Shown: positions 26,701-35,252, counted from the first letter of the stretch. The stretch: 59,396 nucleotides of DNA from Mesostigma viride (GCA_009746045.1 RPFO01001671.1:1-59396); one strand, 5' to 3'. Notes: generated by a model not told the origin, from the sequence alone. Numbers and translations are program-made.

Positions 26701-27252
26701 ATGGACCTTCTGGAGCGATCTCTGCAGCGATTCTACGGAAGCAAGGACAACTTCGAGACGCTGTACGAGTTCGCGAATCCGGAAGGGAAAAAGAAGTCGT
26801 CGGGGCTGTCTCTGCGCGTGATTGAATGGCTCGTCACAAACTACGCGAAGACGCACAAGGTCGAGTACTGCGTCGAGGGCGGCTCCATCCCCTTCAACCT
26901 GTACATGTCCTACCGTGAGCAGCTGGACTTCTACTCCAAGCGCATGTTCGACCCTTTTGCGAGGAGGAGGAAAACCAAGCTCGTGGAAGGAGAGCGGGAG
27001 ATCATCACCACTCCCGGGCAGATGAACTTCTTTCGGTGGGCGATCCTGAATGGGGTCATCGCCTATGCGAGGATGAACCACGACGAGATCAGGTCCGACC
27101 TGCCCAAGTGCAAAGACAAGGTCCTCAACGTTCGCATCCGGGCGGGGAAGATAGTGAAGTGCCGCAACCGGTGCAAGGCCTCGGACCTCGCGGTCATCGT
27201 CAGGCCGCAAGTGAAGCAGGTTCGTCAGCGTTTCGTGGTAAAGTTCGAGTGA
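26701..27252 (+). CDS. Conserved giant-virus protein of unknown function (FDPF.RR motif)
   Basis: I choose the ATG at 26701 (183 residues). Conserved-looking blocks are SLRVIEWLVTNYAKTHKVEY, YMSYREQLDFYSKRMFDPFA followed by RRRK, and TTPGQMNFFRWAILNGVIAY. The sequence S..L...EWLVTNY, then Y..YK.QL..YSK..FDPF.RR, then TT.GQLNFF.W.I.N.V..Y is a signature I associate with a protein conserved across nucleocytoplasmic large DNA viruses, function not established. The Lys/Arg-rich C terminus (VRIRAGKIVKCRNRCKASD) may bind nucleic acid. Confidence 0.75.
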   Translation: MDLLERSLQRFYGSKDNFETLYEFANPEGKKKSSGLSLRVIEWLVTNYAKTHKVEYCVEGGSIPFNLYMSYREQLDFYSKRMFDPFARRRKTKLVEGEREIITTPGQMNFFRWAILNGVIAYARMNHDEIRSDLPKCKDKVLNVRIRAGKIVKCRNRCKASDLAVIVRPQVKQVRQRFVVKFE

Positions 27253-27269
27253 CGCGCGTTTAAAAATCG

Positions 27270-27278
27270 ACTGTATAC
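27270..27278 (+). promoter_or_regulatory. ACTGTATA promoter-like box
   Basis: GACTGTATACC lies 15-20 bp upstream of the ATG at 27293. It shares the ACTGTATA core with the boxes at 6882-6890 (minus strand) and 37352-37360. Confidence 0.4.
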
Positions 27279-27292
27279 CGTGTAGGGGGTGG

Positions 27293-27622
27293 ATGGCGTT
27301 TGCGTACGTGTACGACGCGCTCGTGAAAAGGCCGCTGAAGGACCTGTTCTTGAAGGGACCGCACTTTGGGGACTTGGGTTTCTGGATGAACATGGAAAAA
27401 CATGACATCTGCGCCCAAATGACGTCCACCTCCTCCGAGCTGTGGAAGGAGCGCCCCGATTACTGCGACGAGGTCATCGACGACCGTTTTGAGAGTGTGC
27501 ACATTCTCCTAAAAACTGTCCTGCTATGGTTCATCATGTACAAAACATTGCAAATTGTGTTGAAGACACTGGTTGGAAGTGTAAATCGTGCATTTATTAA
27601 GAATAATAAAGGAACGGATTGA
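27293..27622 (+). CDS. Small membrane-anchored protein
   Basis: This is a 109-residue protein. The N-terminal 65 residues are amphipathic and soluble; one membrane segment (VHILLKTVLLWFIMYKTLQI) is followed by a basic tail. No family is recognised. It has a clear ACTGTATA box close to its start. Confidence 0.55.
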   Translation: MAFAYVYDALVKRPLKDLFLKGPHFGDLGFWMNMEKHDICAQMTSTSSELWKERPDYCDEVIDDRFESVHILLKTVLLWFIMYKTLQIVLKTLVGSVNRAFIKNNKGTD

Positions 27623-27671
27623 AGGAACACATTTTCCCTTTCAACGGGGTTTTAATTGCATCGAGTCTCTT

Positions 27672-28031
27672 TCATTTGTATCTGTATTGCTGTCTCATTG
27701 GAGACGAGTAGGGCCGCTGAGGCTGGCGTGCGGGGTCGACGACGACCGGTTGAGAGCGCCTCCGCATTAGTCTGTTTATTCCGAACACTGCGACCGCGGC
27801 CGTTGCGAGCGTGCCGGCGACGCCTCCAAACACGCCGTTGATCTTCGTGGACGCCTTGTCCTTGCAGTCTCGGTCGCCTGGGCGCAAGGTGAACACACAC
27901 CACACAGACGCGAGCGAGTCAGACACTAACGATTTCGCGCGTAGAAGAACGACAATGGCGATAACCAACAACGCAATCTGAGGGAGCATCGTCAACAGCG
28001 CCGAAAATAAGGCTTGATTAGAATAGTCCAT
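27672..28031 (-). CDS. Small two-pass membrane protein
   Basis: This is a 119-residue protein with membrane segments near residues 10-30 (MLPQIALLVIAIVVLL) and 65-90 (GVFGGVAGTLATAAVAVFGI), a Cys-containing loop between them (WCVFTLRPGDRDC) and a basic Pro/Gln/Tyr-rich tail. The minus strand reads TTATATGATACGAG before the ATG. It is likely a virion or factory membrane protein. Confidence 0.6.
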   Translation of the reverse strand: MDYSNQALFSALLTMLPQIALLVIAIVVLLRAKSLVSDSLASVWCVFTLRPGDRDCKDKASTKINGVFGGVAGTLATAAVAVFGINRLMRRRSQPVVVDPARQPQRPYSSPMRQQYRYK

Positions 28032-28058
28032 CTCGTATCATATAACCGCGGCATTTTT

Positions 28059-28310
28059 CTACATGATCACGTCGCGGAACCCCCTCTTCAGAGCGACCTC
28101 CTCTAGGTGGGCCTTCCACAACAACAAACTCGCGCCACTGATTCCCAGGATCATGACGCCCCACTTTGTCCAGAAACACTTCCAATCGGGGGGGGACGTC
28201 TTGCACTTGAACCCCTCCTTGCGGAGAGCGCAGATGCTCGTGGACGTGTGGAAGATGATGAAAGCGGCAATTGCGCTGAGGGCAATCGGACCGACGTGAA
28301 AGTTAACCAT
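28059..28310 (-). CDS. Small two-pass membrane protein
   Basis: This is an 83-residue protein with two hydrophobic segments (VGPIALSAIAAFIIFHTS and WGVMILGISGASLLLWKA) separated by a loop with three Cys. It lies in tandem with the membrane protein at 27672-28031, 27 bp apart. Confidence 0.55.
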   Translation of the reverse strand: MVNFHVGPIALSAIAAFIIFHTSTSICALRKEGFKCKTSPPDWKCFWTKWGVMILGISGASLLLWKAHLEEVALKRGFRDVIM

Positions 28311-28412
28311 GGAGTTATACTTACATCTCTAGAAAATATTTAAGCTTCGTGTGTGCTTACCGCACGACGATAATGTGCGCCGTAGTTTATACACGCCCTC
28401 ACTCGACACGCT

Positions 28413-31400
28413 ATGGATACGTCTGTCACTACGCCGACCGATCGGGCCATGGCAATCGAACTCAGGACGTACCATCGACCCATCGACGGGAGCCAGCGGC
28501 TGGAGACGTGGTCGGCCGTGGTCGACAGAGTGGTATCTCACCAGAGGTGGCTTTGGGTGAGGGCCAAAGGGCAGCCATTAAACTCCATCGAGATGGAGGA
28601 ACTGGCCGAGCTGCACCATCACGTCCTCAACAGGAGGATAGCCCCCGCCGGTAGGACCCTGTTCCTCGGGGGACGGAGCTGAGCAGGCGGAGGGAGTCGT
28701 GCATGTTCAACTGCAGCTTCACCGAGGTGGAGACCGTCTACGACGTCGTGGACGTGCTCTGGCTCCTGTTACAAGGTTGCGGCGTGGGCTTCGTGCCCGT
28801 CACCGGCACGCTGAACGGGTTCTCGCAGGCCATCTCCGACATCACCGTCATCCGGTCCACACGGACCGCCAGCGGCGGGAGGGAGTCGAACCAGGAGACG
28901 TGGGAGGGCATTTCGAGGACGTGGCGAATCAGTGTGGGCGACTCGGCCGTTGCTTGGGCCAAGGCGGTGGGCAAGCTGCTGGCCGGGAAGTACCCCGCCA
29001 ACCACCTTGTGCTGGACTTCAGCGAGATCAGACCGCCGGGAGAGAGACTCAAGGGCTACGGCTGGGTTGTGAGTGGCTGCTACTTGAACACTGTTTGCTT
29101 TGTTTTAATTGTCCCATTCCCTCATTGTTTTTTTTTACAAATTGAACTTTGCGGTCATCCTTTTCGATGGCCAGGACAAGGGAATCAAGGCGTAACCATG
29201 TATTTTTGGCACAAGTGCTTAAACAACCTCCTCATAGGTGTGACGCACTAACGGACGCCTACGAAGATTGTGCCATAGCCCCAACACCACCGTAGATAGA
29301 AACGGCTGCAGCTACCTTGTTAGCCTTCTGGCTGAGCCTCATGACCTTTGCATTGCTCTTAACACACTCCCTGTCTGCGAAACTGTCATGGAGCCCTTTG
29401 GCCTTGAACACCGGCTCAAACAGTTCCCTGTCCCTCTTAGCGACCGTGAGCGGGTTTTCACCCGACCGTTGGATCTCTTTAGCCTCGCAAACTTGGAGGA
29501 AAAACAGTGCAGCGCTCTGCTCTTCGCTGGTAAGGTCGCGTGCCGACGAAGACCTGGCAGCTCCATACATGGCCTTCAACTCGCTAGCACTCTTCCCAGT
29601 GACAGCCCTGTTGTTTGTGTCGTGCACATAAGGGTAGAGGAGACCGCAGTTCTCGTTTGTGTCCATGTAGCCTTTGATAGAATCGTTAAGCGCCTTGGCT
29701 GCCCAGGAGCTTCGTACACGCGGGTGCTCCTCTAGGTTGGTGATGGCGCCGTCTTTGGCGTCAGCCCTTTTCAGAATGTCCTCTGCCAGTGAGCGGTCAG
29801 CATTAAGGTAGCGCTCCAGCAGAATGGACACTTGGTCCCTGAACTTGGCCGCGATCTTGCCGGGCAGCAGCATTATGATCTTGGTTAGACCCTGGCGGTC
29901 AGTCACAGGCGTGTCTCGCTGGCCTTGACCTGGAAATCGGAAGTGGTCTCTGGTAGAGACCACTTCGGGATGTGTTTTTTGAAGCTTGAACCAGATGTCT
30001 TTGGGGGTCTTGAAACCAAAGCAAGACAACACGTCGATAATAGAAATTCTGCCGTCGTCCGTCACCCTGATCTTGCCTGCAAACCTCGGGTCCTCCTCCG
30101 CCCCGTCCGCGGGCGTCAGGTAGTGGACGAGCGCGGACATCTTTACCTTTTGACGGACAATTTCAGCTGTGGTGTGACGCACAACCGGACACGCGGGAAG
30201 ACTGTACCAACGCCTTAACAACGCTGTTTGCCTGACACAAGTGGTACCGCACGCACCCTTCTGCCTGCTCTGTATGCCGTTTATCGCCACACAGAGCTCG
30301 GGAGACGAGAACATCTCCAAGGCGTTCCTGGCCATTGCGAACATTCTGTCCATGCGCGCCGACCAGCTGCTCACGAAGATGGACATCCTAGACATCGTGA
30401 ACCACCTGGGCACGATGTTGAGCAGTCGCCGGTCCGCAGAGATCGCCCTCATGGACTACGGCGACCCCGAGTGGAAGGAGTTTGCGTCGGCCAAGAAGGC
30501 CTGGTGGGTGGCGAACGCCCACCGCCAGCAGTCCAACAACAGTCTCATCTTCCGCAAGAGGCCGACCAAGAAGCAGCTGGAGGAGATCTTCGCCATCATG
30601 CTCGACTCCGGTGGATCCGAGCCGGGCCTGTTCAACCTGGGAGTCGCCATCAAGCGCGCGCCATGGTGCAAGGGCGTGAACCCCTGCTGGTATAAGAAAC
30701 GCTTCTCATCCAATGAACCTGTTCCCTTTGCTTAGATTCTCCGACGCCCACATCGGCTGCGTGTTTGTGTAATGCAGCCTCTGGAGTTGCTCTTCCATTG
30801 TGGGGGTGCCGTATTTGATCGGGGTGATGTGATCAATGTGCCATCCTGTTCCAAAGTTCTCCCAGGTCATGCCCTCTTTCCACCCCTTCTGGATGTGCTC
30901 CATGTATGTCTTGATGTCCGTACCAAGGTATTCAATTGTGCGTCTCTCCTTTTTTGCCCCTCCCGCTCTCAACAGTGATTTGAGTCGATGTCGTACTAAA
31001 CTGGATAGGTATGATGGCAGGTTGCAGTGTCCGCACTCCTGTTTGAGCACGTTTCTCACAGGACAGATGGCAGATCCCTTGCAGACTTGGCAGATGGACC
31101 TCCTCGTGTTGTGTTCGCAGTAGGCACGGCCGCCGCAGTCTCGGCAAAAGTACTTAACTTTGTTGTGCTGGCAAAATTTATGCCCCCCGCAATCGAAACA
31201 CGCGTACTTTTCTTTCCCGTGAGTGCATATGCTAGAGCCTTTGCAAAGTTTACACCGGATCTTTTGTTTAAAATGGATGCATAAACTAGCACCCTTGCAA
31301 CCCTTGCACACCTGTCTTCGTATGCCATGAGCGCAAAAAGCACCTCCTCCACATTCTTTACAATGATATGGCCTGATCTTACCGTGCGGACACTTCATCT

Positions 31401-32413
31401 CTTGTTGTGGTGCTCCAATAAATTGTGCATGTGAGCGCAGTGAGATACTCCTGGGCAACAAATCGTTTTGTAACTTAACCGAAGTGAATCTGGCGGCCTT
31501 CCAAGAGGGCAACAAGGCCGGGCTCGAGCGCGCGCTTGTCCTGGCCAGTCGCATGAACTACCGCCAGACGCTCGTGGACTTAAGGGATGAGATCCTGCAA
31601 GAGGCCTGGCACTTAAATAACGAGTTCCTGCACCTGTGCGGCGTGGGGCTGACGGGCATCGTGGCCAGGCCCGACCTGCACCCCTACGACTTCCGCCGCA
31701 TGAAGAACGTGGCCGTGTCCTCCGCTTACCAGATGGCCAGGGAGCTGGGGAAACCCCTGCCCAAGAACGTCACCTGCATCAAGCCCAGCGGCACCCTGTC
31801 CAAGATCATGAGCACCAAGCAGTGGGGGGAGGTGCCCGAGGGCGTCCACAAGCCATTGGGCAGGTACATCTTCAACAACATCACCTACTCCAAGCACGAC
31901 CCCCTCGTCGAGCGATTCAAGAAGGCCAACTACAAGGTGGTGGACAAGCCGTTTGAGAGCGACTCGGTGCTGGTCACGTTCCCCGTCGAGTTCTGCACGG
32001 TGCCGTTCACGAAGACGACGGTGATTCGCAAAGACGGGACGGTGGAGGAAGTGGAGGTCAACACGGAGACGGCCATCGAGCAATTGGAGAGGTACAAGAG
32101 TCTGATGGAGAACTACTGCGAGCAAAACGTGTCTTGCACCGTGTCCTACGACCCCACCGAGATCCCCGCGATCCTCTCATGGCTGGAACACAACTGGGAC
32201 TCGTACGTTGGCGTCTCCTTTTTGCTGCGAGTGGACCCCACCAAGAACGCGGCCGACCTGGGATACAGCTACCTTCCCCAGGAGGTGGTGTCAGAGTCCG
32301 ACTTTAGGAAGTACACCTCTCGCATCAGCCCGGTAGATTACGCGGGCATCGTCCACTCCGACGCGGACGTGTTCGACGCGGACTGTCTCAGCGGCGCCTG
32401 TCCTGTCCGCTGA
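28413..32413 (+). CDS. Adenosylcobalamin-dependent (class II) ribonucleotide reductase, three exons
   Basis: Exons: 28413-29068, 30295-30689, 31441-32413. With one base added at the G-run 28668-28672 they total 675 codons (674 residues; class II monomeric enzymes are about 740). In exon 1, MFNCSFTEVETVYDVVD holds the first redox Cys (about 101) and LLLQGCGVGFVPV follows. In exon 2 come SSGDENISKAFLAIANILS, HLGTMLSSRRSAEIAL and VNPC with the radical Cys (about 350). In exon 3, E352 and FCNLTEVN (second redox Cys 361) come first; the C-terminal redox pair is DCLSGACPVR (666 and 671). The C-E-C spacing equals that of the Lactobacillus leichmannii enzyme (C408, E410, C419). There is no separate small-subunit gene. 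It reduces ribonucleoside triphosphates using adenosylcobalamin. Confidence 0.9.
29069..30294 (+). other. Intron 1 of the ribonucleotide reductase gene (GT-AG, 1226 nt)
   Basis: The exon end GGCTGGGTT is followed by GTGAGT, and the 3' end is CGCCACACAG before AGCTCGGGAGAC. Joining gives GYGWVSSGDENIS in frame. A pyrimidine-rich stretch (CACCCTTCTGCCTGCTCTG) precedes the 3' site and CCTGACAC could be a branch point. A Bro-N gene lies inside in antisense. A 12-bp exact direct repeat GGTGTGACGCAC (29236 and 30171), within a longer 40-bp imperfect repeat, brackets that gene. The boundaries are also formally compatible with a group I intron (T before, G at end), but I see no group I core. Confidence 0.75.
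29259..30140 (-). CDS. Bro-N/MSV199-type protein encoded antisense inside intron 1
   Basis: Starts at the ATG at 30140, giving 293 residues; the frame stays open upstream into exon 2, but that part is antisense to reductase coding sequence. The N-terminal half has GRISIIDVLSCFGFKTPKDI then ITKIIMLLPGK-like sequence (LTKIIMLLPGKIAAKFRDQV) then LLERYLNADRSLAEDIL, the pattern of Bro-N/MSV199 DNA-binding domains of large DNA viruses. The C-terminal half includes VRSSWAAKALNDSIKGYM and a helical region. Such proteins often accompany homing-type mobile genes; no nuclease motif is obvious here. Transcription is opposite to the host gene. Confidence 0.75.
   Translation of the reverse strand: MSALVHYLTPADGAEEDPRFAGKIRVTDDGRISIIDVLSCFGFKTPKDIWFKLQKTHPEVVSTRDHFRFPGQGQRDTPVTDRQGLTKIIMLLPGKIAAKFRDQVSILLERYLNADRSLAEDILKRADAKDGAITNLEEHPRVRSSWAAKALNDSIKGYMDTNENCGLLYPYVHDTNNRAVTGKSASELKAMYGAARSSSARDLTSEEQSAALFFLQVCEAKEIQRSGENPLTVAKRDRELFEPVFKAKGLHDSFADRECVKSNAKVMRLSQKANKVAAAVSIYGGVGAMAQSS
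30690..31440 (+). other. Intron 2 of the ribonucleotide reductase gene (GT-AG, 751 nt)
   Basis: Exon 2 ends AACCCCTGCTG, followed by GTATAAG; the 3' site is GTGAGCGCAG before TGAGATACTC. Joining gives N-P-C-C-E-I-L in frame, with the split codon (TG|T) directly after the radical cysteine codon. The antisense HNH gene occupies 693 of the 751 nt, leaving 15 nt at one end and 42 at the other. That leaves no room outside the gene for a group I or II ribozyme core. A protein-splicing intein is excluded because the inserted gene is on the other strand. Confidence 0.75.
30706..31398 (-). CDS. HNH homing-type endonuclease with Cys/His repeats, antisense inside intron 2
   Basis: Starts at the ATG at 31398 (MKCPHGKIRPYHCKECGGG), 230 residues. 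It opens with seven tandem units of the form C.H......C..C.G (CPHGKIRPYHCKECGG, CAHGIRRQVCKGCKG, CIHFKQKIRCKLCKG and so on), each likely to bind zinc. The C-terminal HNH nuclease domain reads WHIDHITPIKYGTP, then LHYTNTQPMWASENLSKGNR. This architecture is a recurrent giant-virus family of selfish endonucleases. Its gene fills nearly all of intron 2 in antisense orientation, so its promoter must lie in or near reductase exon 3. Confidence 0.88.
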   Translation of the reverse strand: MKCPHGKIRPYHCKECGGGAFCAHGIRRQVCKGCKGASLCIHFKQKIRCKLCKGSSICTHGKEKYACFDCGGHKFCQHNKVKYFCRDCGGRAYCEHNTRRSICQVCKGSAICPVRNVLKQECGHCNLPSYLSSLVRHRLKSLLRAGGAKKERRTIEYLGTDIKTYMEHIQKGWKEGMTWENFGTGWHIDHITPIKYGTPTMEEQLQRLHYTNTQPMWASENLSKGNRFIG

Positions 32414-32692
32414 TCACCTGAATAGGAGTCGTACCAAATACCACAAAAGAGCTCCGAAACTGACAACGCCGGGAACCAGCACTATCAGTAGATCACGCGT
32501 TCCAGGGATGAAAGTGCCTCCCTCTTGGCGTTTGTGCATGAAGGGTTTGACGATTGGATAGATTATGTATAACGTGAATAAAAGGAACGGAATAGCCGCT
32601 GCGGAACCGATACTTCCCAGAATCGTATCTTGCGCCTTCACTGCCTCCCACAGATCGTGTATGCTGGGTGCAGTCCCTCTCTCCTGCACCAT
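32414..32692 (-). CDS. Small two-pass membrane protein
   Basis: This is a 92-residue protein from the ATG at 32692, ending immediately next to the reductase stop. Membrane segments are SAAAIPFLLFTLYIIYPIV and LLIVLVPGVVSFGALLWYLV. The loop between is basic and polar. No family is recognised. Confidence 0.55.
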   Translation of the reverse strand: MVQERGTAPSIHDLWEAVKAQDTILGSIGSAAAIPFLLFTLYIIYPIVKPFMHKRQEGGTFIPGTRDLLIVLVPGVVSFGALLWYLVRLLFR

Positions 32693-32740
32693 CAATCTCG
32701 ATTTCACAAGACACACAGATAATTAAGGTTCACCAATTGT

Positions 32741-33237
32741 TTATGCTGGAATGGAAGCCGGGACCACGCCGGGGATGGGAGCGCCCGTCATCTGAGGGGC
32801 CGGAGAGTTCACGTACGGCACCCTGGGCATCTGGAACTGGACCCCCCCGCTCCTGCTGCGTACCGTGTAGTACACGAGCGCACCCACTATGGCATAAATA
32901 GCACGAAAATGAGAATGTTCAACCCCGTGTTGTCGGAATCCCGCTGGGCCTTGTCGTTTGCGGCAGAACCTGGTCCGGGGATGGCACTGCCGGGAGTGGA
33001 GGAGGATTCCTTTTTCCCAAAAACAGAACCGAGGGCCGAGAACACCCCGAATCCGACCGCTGACCCAGCAGCACTCTTACCAAGACTGGATAACAGGGAT
33101 TCGCCCTTCACGGGGGTTTGTGAAATCTCCGTGTTGGGAGCTCGTGGAGGCGGGCGGGGAGGAGCGGGCCTCGGTGCCCTGACACTCGCACTGATTCTAG
33201 CCATAACTCTTGTCATGGAACCAGACAACATAGCCAT
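32741..33237 (-). CDS. Single-pass membrane protein with Pro-rich head (one frame break)
   Basis: Starts at 33237. As read the frame stops at 32887 inside a membrane segment (LNILIFVLF). One added base near 32896-32898 continues that segment (AIVGALVYYTVRS) and gives a hydrophilic tail with QFQMPRVPYVNSPAPQM, ending at 32741. The N-terminal half is Pro/Arg-rich, followed by a Gly/Ala/Ser-rich hydrophobic stretch (GKSAAGSAVGFGVFSALGSV) and a polar linker. It is likely a virion membrane protein. The sequence CATACTGTGTATC lies upstream. Confidence 0.55.
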
Positions 33238-33298
33238 GCTTGATTAGATACACAGTATGAAAGAGAAATAAATGTTTATTACCAATGACAGTTGATAA

Positions 33299-33994
33299 AT
33301 GGCTGACAGGATATACACGCTTGTCAGGCAATATAATGCGCGAATGAGATACCTGCACGCGAGACAAGGCAAGGTCACGAAGCCCGTTTCCCTGTTAGAC
33401 GCGATCCAAAGATGGTCAGGAAGGTGCGCCAGGTGCGGGGCGCCCATCTGGATCGCAGGAGACGCCCTCAAGCGAGCCGTGTTCAGCATTCCAGGCGTGT
33501 GGACTTGCCTCGACTGTGCGCACATGCCCCTCGGTGACGTGCGCCAGAAGTTGTTAGCCGCCCGGTCCAGAGCCGACGCGTGCGGGCTGAACAGAGAGTA
33601 CCGCCCTTTTCGTTCGTACAAGTCGCCCACCATACTCCCTCCGCCAGGTGCGGATAGTGTGGTTTGGAGCTACATCAAGAAGGCGGCCAAGAACGCCAAT
33701 GCACGCATGGTGAGAGACGGGAGGATGCCGTGTTTTGACACGGGAGAAGTTAGGAAGCTGTACAGCAGGTTTGTGAGGTGGCCGTACTGCGAGATATGTG
33801 GTAAGCGGTTCGTACTGCGCGGAAAGGCGAAGGAAGACACGCTGTCGTTGGATAAGGACGACCCGTTAAACAGGAGCTACTGTGGCGGGAACACAAAGCT
33901 GCTGTGTCATGGCTGCAATAATTCGAAGAGGTTCGAGGACGGGTTGAAACTGTACGCCGACCTGTTCAGGAGGAACAGGTGCCCGCTTCTGTAG
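33299..33994 (+). CDS. HNH-like zinc nuclease family protein
   Basis: This is a 231-residue protein. An N-terminal zinc ribbon (CARCGAP ... CLDC) is followed by a C-terminal core: YCEICGKRF, then DTLSLDKDDPLNRSYCGGNT, then LLCHGCNNSKRF. This matches the layout of giant-virus HNH proteins (S.DR.D...GY...N..L.C..CN..K), although the usual first His is replaced and Asp takes its place. It may be a free-standing homing-type nuclease or a degenerate derivative. It is adjacent to no recognisable intron. Confidence 0.6.
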   Translation: MADRIYTLVRQYNARMRYLHARQGKVTKPVSLLDAIQRWSGRCARCGAPIWIAGDALKRAVFSIPGVWTCLDCAHMPLGDVRQKLLAARSRADACGLNREYRPFRSYKSPTILPPPGADSVVWSYIKKAAKNANARMVRDGRMPCFDTGEVRKLYSRFVRWPYCEICGKRFVLRGKAKEDTLSLDKDDPLNRSYCGGNTKLLCHGCNNSKRFEDGLKLYADLFRRNRCPLL

Positions 33995-34123
33995 ACCACG
34001 ACTCGGCGCGTCCTCTGCGTAAGAACTAGCAGTGGATTCGTAATCCTCCCCCTCGAACGCGTGGTCGGGTCCAATAATGCAGGCGCGTCGAGAATGTGGG
34101 CAAGTATGTATCATACAAGACAT
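33866..34123 (-). CDS. Doubtful small protein
   Basis: An 85-codon frame starts at the ATG at 34123; its last third overlaps the HNH-like gene antisense. The first 40 residues (Cys, His, Ser and Glu) lie in otherwise empty sequence. Composition gives weak support and no family is recognised. It may be a short gene whose true end lies before 33994 if a base is missing. Confidence 0.2.
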   Translation of the reverse strand: MSCMIHTCPHSRRACIIGPDHAFEGEDYESTASSYAEDAPSRGLQKRAPVPPEQVGVQFQPVLEPLRIIAAMTQQLCVPATVAPV

Positions 34124-34246
34124 GGCTTTGTATTAAATGATATTATTATCCAACTAACCACCCCATAGGAGCCCCCCCTTGCGAGATCGCGACCCTTGAC
34201 TGCTTGTTGACGCGGTGACGGGATGACGCCGCTCGTCCGCTCTTTT

Positions 34247-34606
34247 TCACTGCGCCCTGTCGGTGGCGCGTGCTACAGGCCGCAACGTCTGTCGCATCTG
34301 TTGCTGCTTCAAAACCTCGTCATTCGTCCTACTGAGCCGGTCAGAAAGCGCTCTGAGTTCCGCGTGTTTATGCAGCAACATGTCTCGAAATTGTCGCCCG
34401 CTTGTCCCGGGCCCGTGCTTGCTGTATTTTGTCACGAGAGGCTGCATCATGTTGATGTACCTCCTGGCACTCGCACCCACCCTGTCTGAAGTAAACGACT
34501 CCATACCGTGCCCCCTCCCGTGCACGTGGCAGAAGCCGCCACGGCCGGCTTTGTTCTTGCAGGCCTTGCCCAATTTAGTGTACACCGGACAAGACATATG
34601 TACCAT
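34247..34606 (-). CDS. Small Cys/His-cluster protein
   Basis: This is a 119-residue protein. The N terminus CPVYTKLGKACKNKAGRGGF followed by CHVHGRG has the spacing C-x8-C-x8-C-x2-H, the same cluster found at the N termini of the proteins at 49952 and 50955. The remainder is helical (MMQPLVTKYSKHG, ALSDRLSRTNDEVLKQQQMR). The cluster presumably binds one zinc. Function unknown. Confidence 0.6.
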   Translation of the reverse strand: MVHMSCPVYTKLGKACKNKAGRGGFCHVHGRGHGMESFTSDRVGASARRYINMMQPLVTKYSKHGPGTSGRQFRDMLLHKHAELRALSDRLSRTNDEVLKQQQMRQTLRPVARATDRAQ

Positions 34607-34626
34607 CGATAACCCCTGTGGACATA

Positions 34627-35252
34627 TTATTGCCGCAACTCAGTACTTTGGAGTGCGGCGGAAGATCTTGGACGTGTTGTCGTCAGAGTAGATGCTCTCA
34701 GAATGGACTTCATCCCGCCGACCCCGGTTCCGTAGCCAGTGGGGGCCACGTCAGAGGGCACGGCGTAGAACTCGCGATGGAACGACCCGGCGTTCAGCCA
34801 CGGCTCGAACGTCGCATCGGTGGAGGATGACACGTCTGGGTAAGAAACCGCGTCGTTTACGATCACCACTCGGTTCTGACTGGATTCTGTAAGGAATGAC
34901 AGGGGCGTCGACATCCTTTTGGACTCTCTGTATACATGCCGCTTCCATTTTTTTCGTAGGCCGTTTTACTCCTGACACAAGCGTGGTCATCCGTGCCCCC
35001 CTCTGTCGGCATGGACGGCGGCGGGTTCACCCCCCCGCACCGCACCGTGTCCATGTCGTTGTTTTGGGGGTGCACAGGCGAAGAGCATCGACTTCCCATG
35101 TCGTGTTGGTCAACTATTGTGTAAGGTTTAAATTGGTCGAGGGTAATCCCGCACACGCGAGAAAGCCATTCGCATGTCTTGCGGGTCATGGGCGGGGGAG
35201 ATGACGTGAAATTTATGTGGGCATACCGCTCCGTATAATGTCTCTTGCTCAT
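34627..35252 (-). CDS. Hypothetical protein (one frame break)
   Basis: Two overlapping open stretches (35252-34863 and 34914-34627) join if one base is added to the A-run on the coding strand at 34948-34954; the fused reading continues smoothly through RESKRMSTPLSFLTESSQNR. The first half is Pro/Cys/His-containing (TCEWLSRVCGITLDQFKPY), the second half is Ser/Thr-rich. No family is recognised. Its start overlaps the divergent gene start at 35238 by 15 bp. Confidence 0.45.

Noticed and set aside
31056-31398. A CRISPR-like array in the evenly spaced Cys repeats
   Set aside because: The periodicity is at protein level (zinc-binding repeats of the HNH gene); the DNA repeats are not identical and there are no unique spacers.
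29069-31440. Group I or group II self-splicing introns or inteins in the reductase gene
   Set aside because: Both inserted genes are antisense, so inteins are impossible. Intron 2 leaves under 60 nt outside the HNH gene, and its ends do not give the exon-U / intron-G pattern in frame. Not fully excluded for intron 1.
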